A program made the translations under genes and the position numbers. Below, piece after piece: positions 63,396-64,000 of a DNA stretch of 64,000 bases. Source of the DNA: Sphingomonas sp. JUb134 (GTDB lineage Bacteria > Pseudomonadota > Alphaproteobacteria > Sphingomonadales > Sphingomonadaceae). How positions within the stretch are numbered: the first letter of the stretch is position 1; each line of letters begins with the position of its first letter. Location of the stretch: assembly GCF_004341505.2 (NCBI RefSeq), contig NZ_SLYP02000001.1, positions 1,189,001 to 1,253,000 on the forward strand. Reading direction: 5' to 3'. The notes under the pieces were generated by a model. It worked only from the letters and a program-made list of their open reading frames with translations, was not told the origin of the DNA and did not search any database.

Positions 63396-64000
63396 GCGAC
63401 CACCATATGGTTGCGGTGGACCAGCGCGGCGCGCGGTGCGTGGCCGAGGATCGCGTCGAGTTCGTCGCTGCGGCGGCCGACGATACGGGCTGCTTCGTCC
63501 GCGTCATATTCGCTGAGGCCTCGTGCGACCGGCTGCCCAGCCTCATCCAGGATCATGACCAGGTCGCCGCGCGCGAACCGCCCTTCGACGCGGGTGGCGC
63601 CGGCCGGCAAGAGGCTGCGCCCGTCCTGGAGCGCGCGCGCCGCACCGGCGTCGATGTGGATGGTCCCGCACGCGACGAGGCGTCCTTGCAGCCATGCCTT
63701 GCGCGCGGGCTGGGCGGGGCGGGCGACGAACACGGTGCCGCGGCCGGTGTCCGCGAAGCGCGAGAGGGGGCGATCGACGCGGCCCGAGGCGATGGCGAGG
63801 TGCGCGCCGACGGCGGTCGCGATCCTGGCCGCTTGCACCTTGGACACCATGCCGCCCGATCCCATGCCGGAGGCGGAGCGGCTGTCGGCCATCGCCTCCA
63901 CCGCCGCGTCGATGTGCTCGACGCGTTCGATGAAGCGCGCGTCCGGATCATGGGTGGGGTTGCGGTCGTAGAGCCCATCGATGTCGGAAAGTAGCACCAC
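63392..64000 (-). CDS. proB: Glutamate 5-kinase, C-terminal part (cut by window edge)
   Basis: The frame is open at the right edge, so only the last 202 residues are seen. They hold the end of the amino-acid-kinase domain (LLSDIDGLYDRNP; GSGGMVSKVQAARIATAVGA, in parts) and the C-terminal PUA domain (GRSLLPAGATRVEGRFARGD). This is ProB, the first step of proline synthesis. It is the first seen gene of a unit that reads proB-cerR-like-acpR-spt. Confidence 0.93.
   Translation of the reverse strand: MVLLSDIDGLYDRNPTHDPDARFIERVEHIDAAVEAMADSRSASGMGSGGMVSKVQAARIATAVGAHLAIASGRVDRPLSRFADTGRGTVFVARPAQPARKAWLQGRLVACGTIHIDAGAARALQDGRSLLPAGATRVEGRFARGDLVMILDEAGQPVARGLSEYDADEAARIVGRRSDELDAILGHAPRAALVHRNHMVVA

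Overview
The window is GC-rich, densely coded DNA from an alphaproteobacterium, almost certainly a Sphingomonas-type member of the Sphingomonadaceae. The main reasons are a serine palmitoyltransferase / acyl carrier protein / ceramide-reductase-like sphingolipid cluster at the right end, a complete PhyR-NepR-EcfG general stress response locus with a PhyP-like kinase, a separate ATP synthase Fo operon with a b/b' pair, and small secreted proteins of sphingomonad type. I saw no tRNA, rRNA, CRISPR array, insertion sequence or phage gene. This is a stable chromosomal backbone carrying three families of short palindromic repeats.

Layout. 1-8.6 kb: partial CpoB/YbgF, RodZ-like protein, PtsP, an HTH regulator divergent from a DUF6456 protein, a large DUF2339 membrane protein and a divergent DapF-like epimerase. 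8.9-16.6 kb: ilvD, then ybgC-tolQRAB-pal and an MscS channel. 16.9-22.9 kb: an SPFH/ribbon-helix-helix operon, a GAF-PAS-GGDEF-EAL protein, purB and an EF-hand protein. 23.2-29.7 kb: radC, the ydbH-ynbE-ydbL lipid-transport operon and a CPA2 antiporter. 29.9-35.5 kb: the ATP synthase Fo operon (atpI-B-E-F'-F), an SMR transporter, uvrC and a small secreted protein. 35.6-40.6 kb: an SDR, an Old Yellow Enzyme under a perfect palindromic operator, and a DUF3857/transglutaminase/TPR protein.

40.6-45.3 kb is the stress-response locus: an entericidin lipoprotein, a predicted unannotated small RNA, phyP-like kinase, nepR, phyR, a 44-residue membrane peptide, ecfG and a second NepR-like gene. EcfG-type promoter sequences (GGAAC-N16/17-CGTT or near matches) lie in front of several of these. 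The clearest drives the predicted RNA, which has two strong hairpins, each with an 18-nt C-rich loop, followed by a terminator-like stem. This is the best candidate here for an undescribed system: a stress-sigma-dependent small RNA built to pair with G-rich ribosome binding sites.

45.3-57.6 kb: glnE-bcp-DUF455, an M23 peptidase, erpA-xth-outer-membrane protein, an EmrE-like transporter that appears to start at CTG, several unknowns, a GNAT-like protein and a fatty-acid desaturase. 57.7-58.25 kb: a DUF559 nuclease gene boxed in by inverted copies of a 35-58 bp repeat that also encodes its C-terminal tail. 58.3-64 kb: lptG-lptF, then spt, acpR, a CerR-like reductase and partial proB, so envelope sphingolipid synthesis sits beside the LptFG exporter. 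Functional links between neighbours are inference unless stated otherwise.
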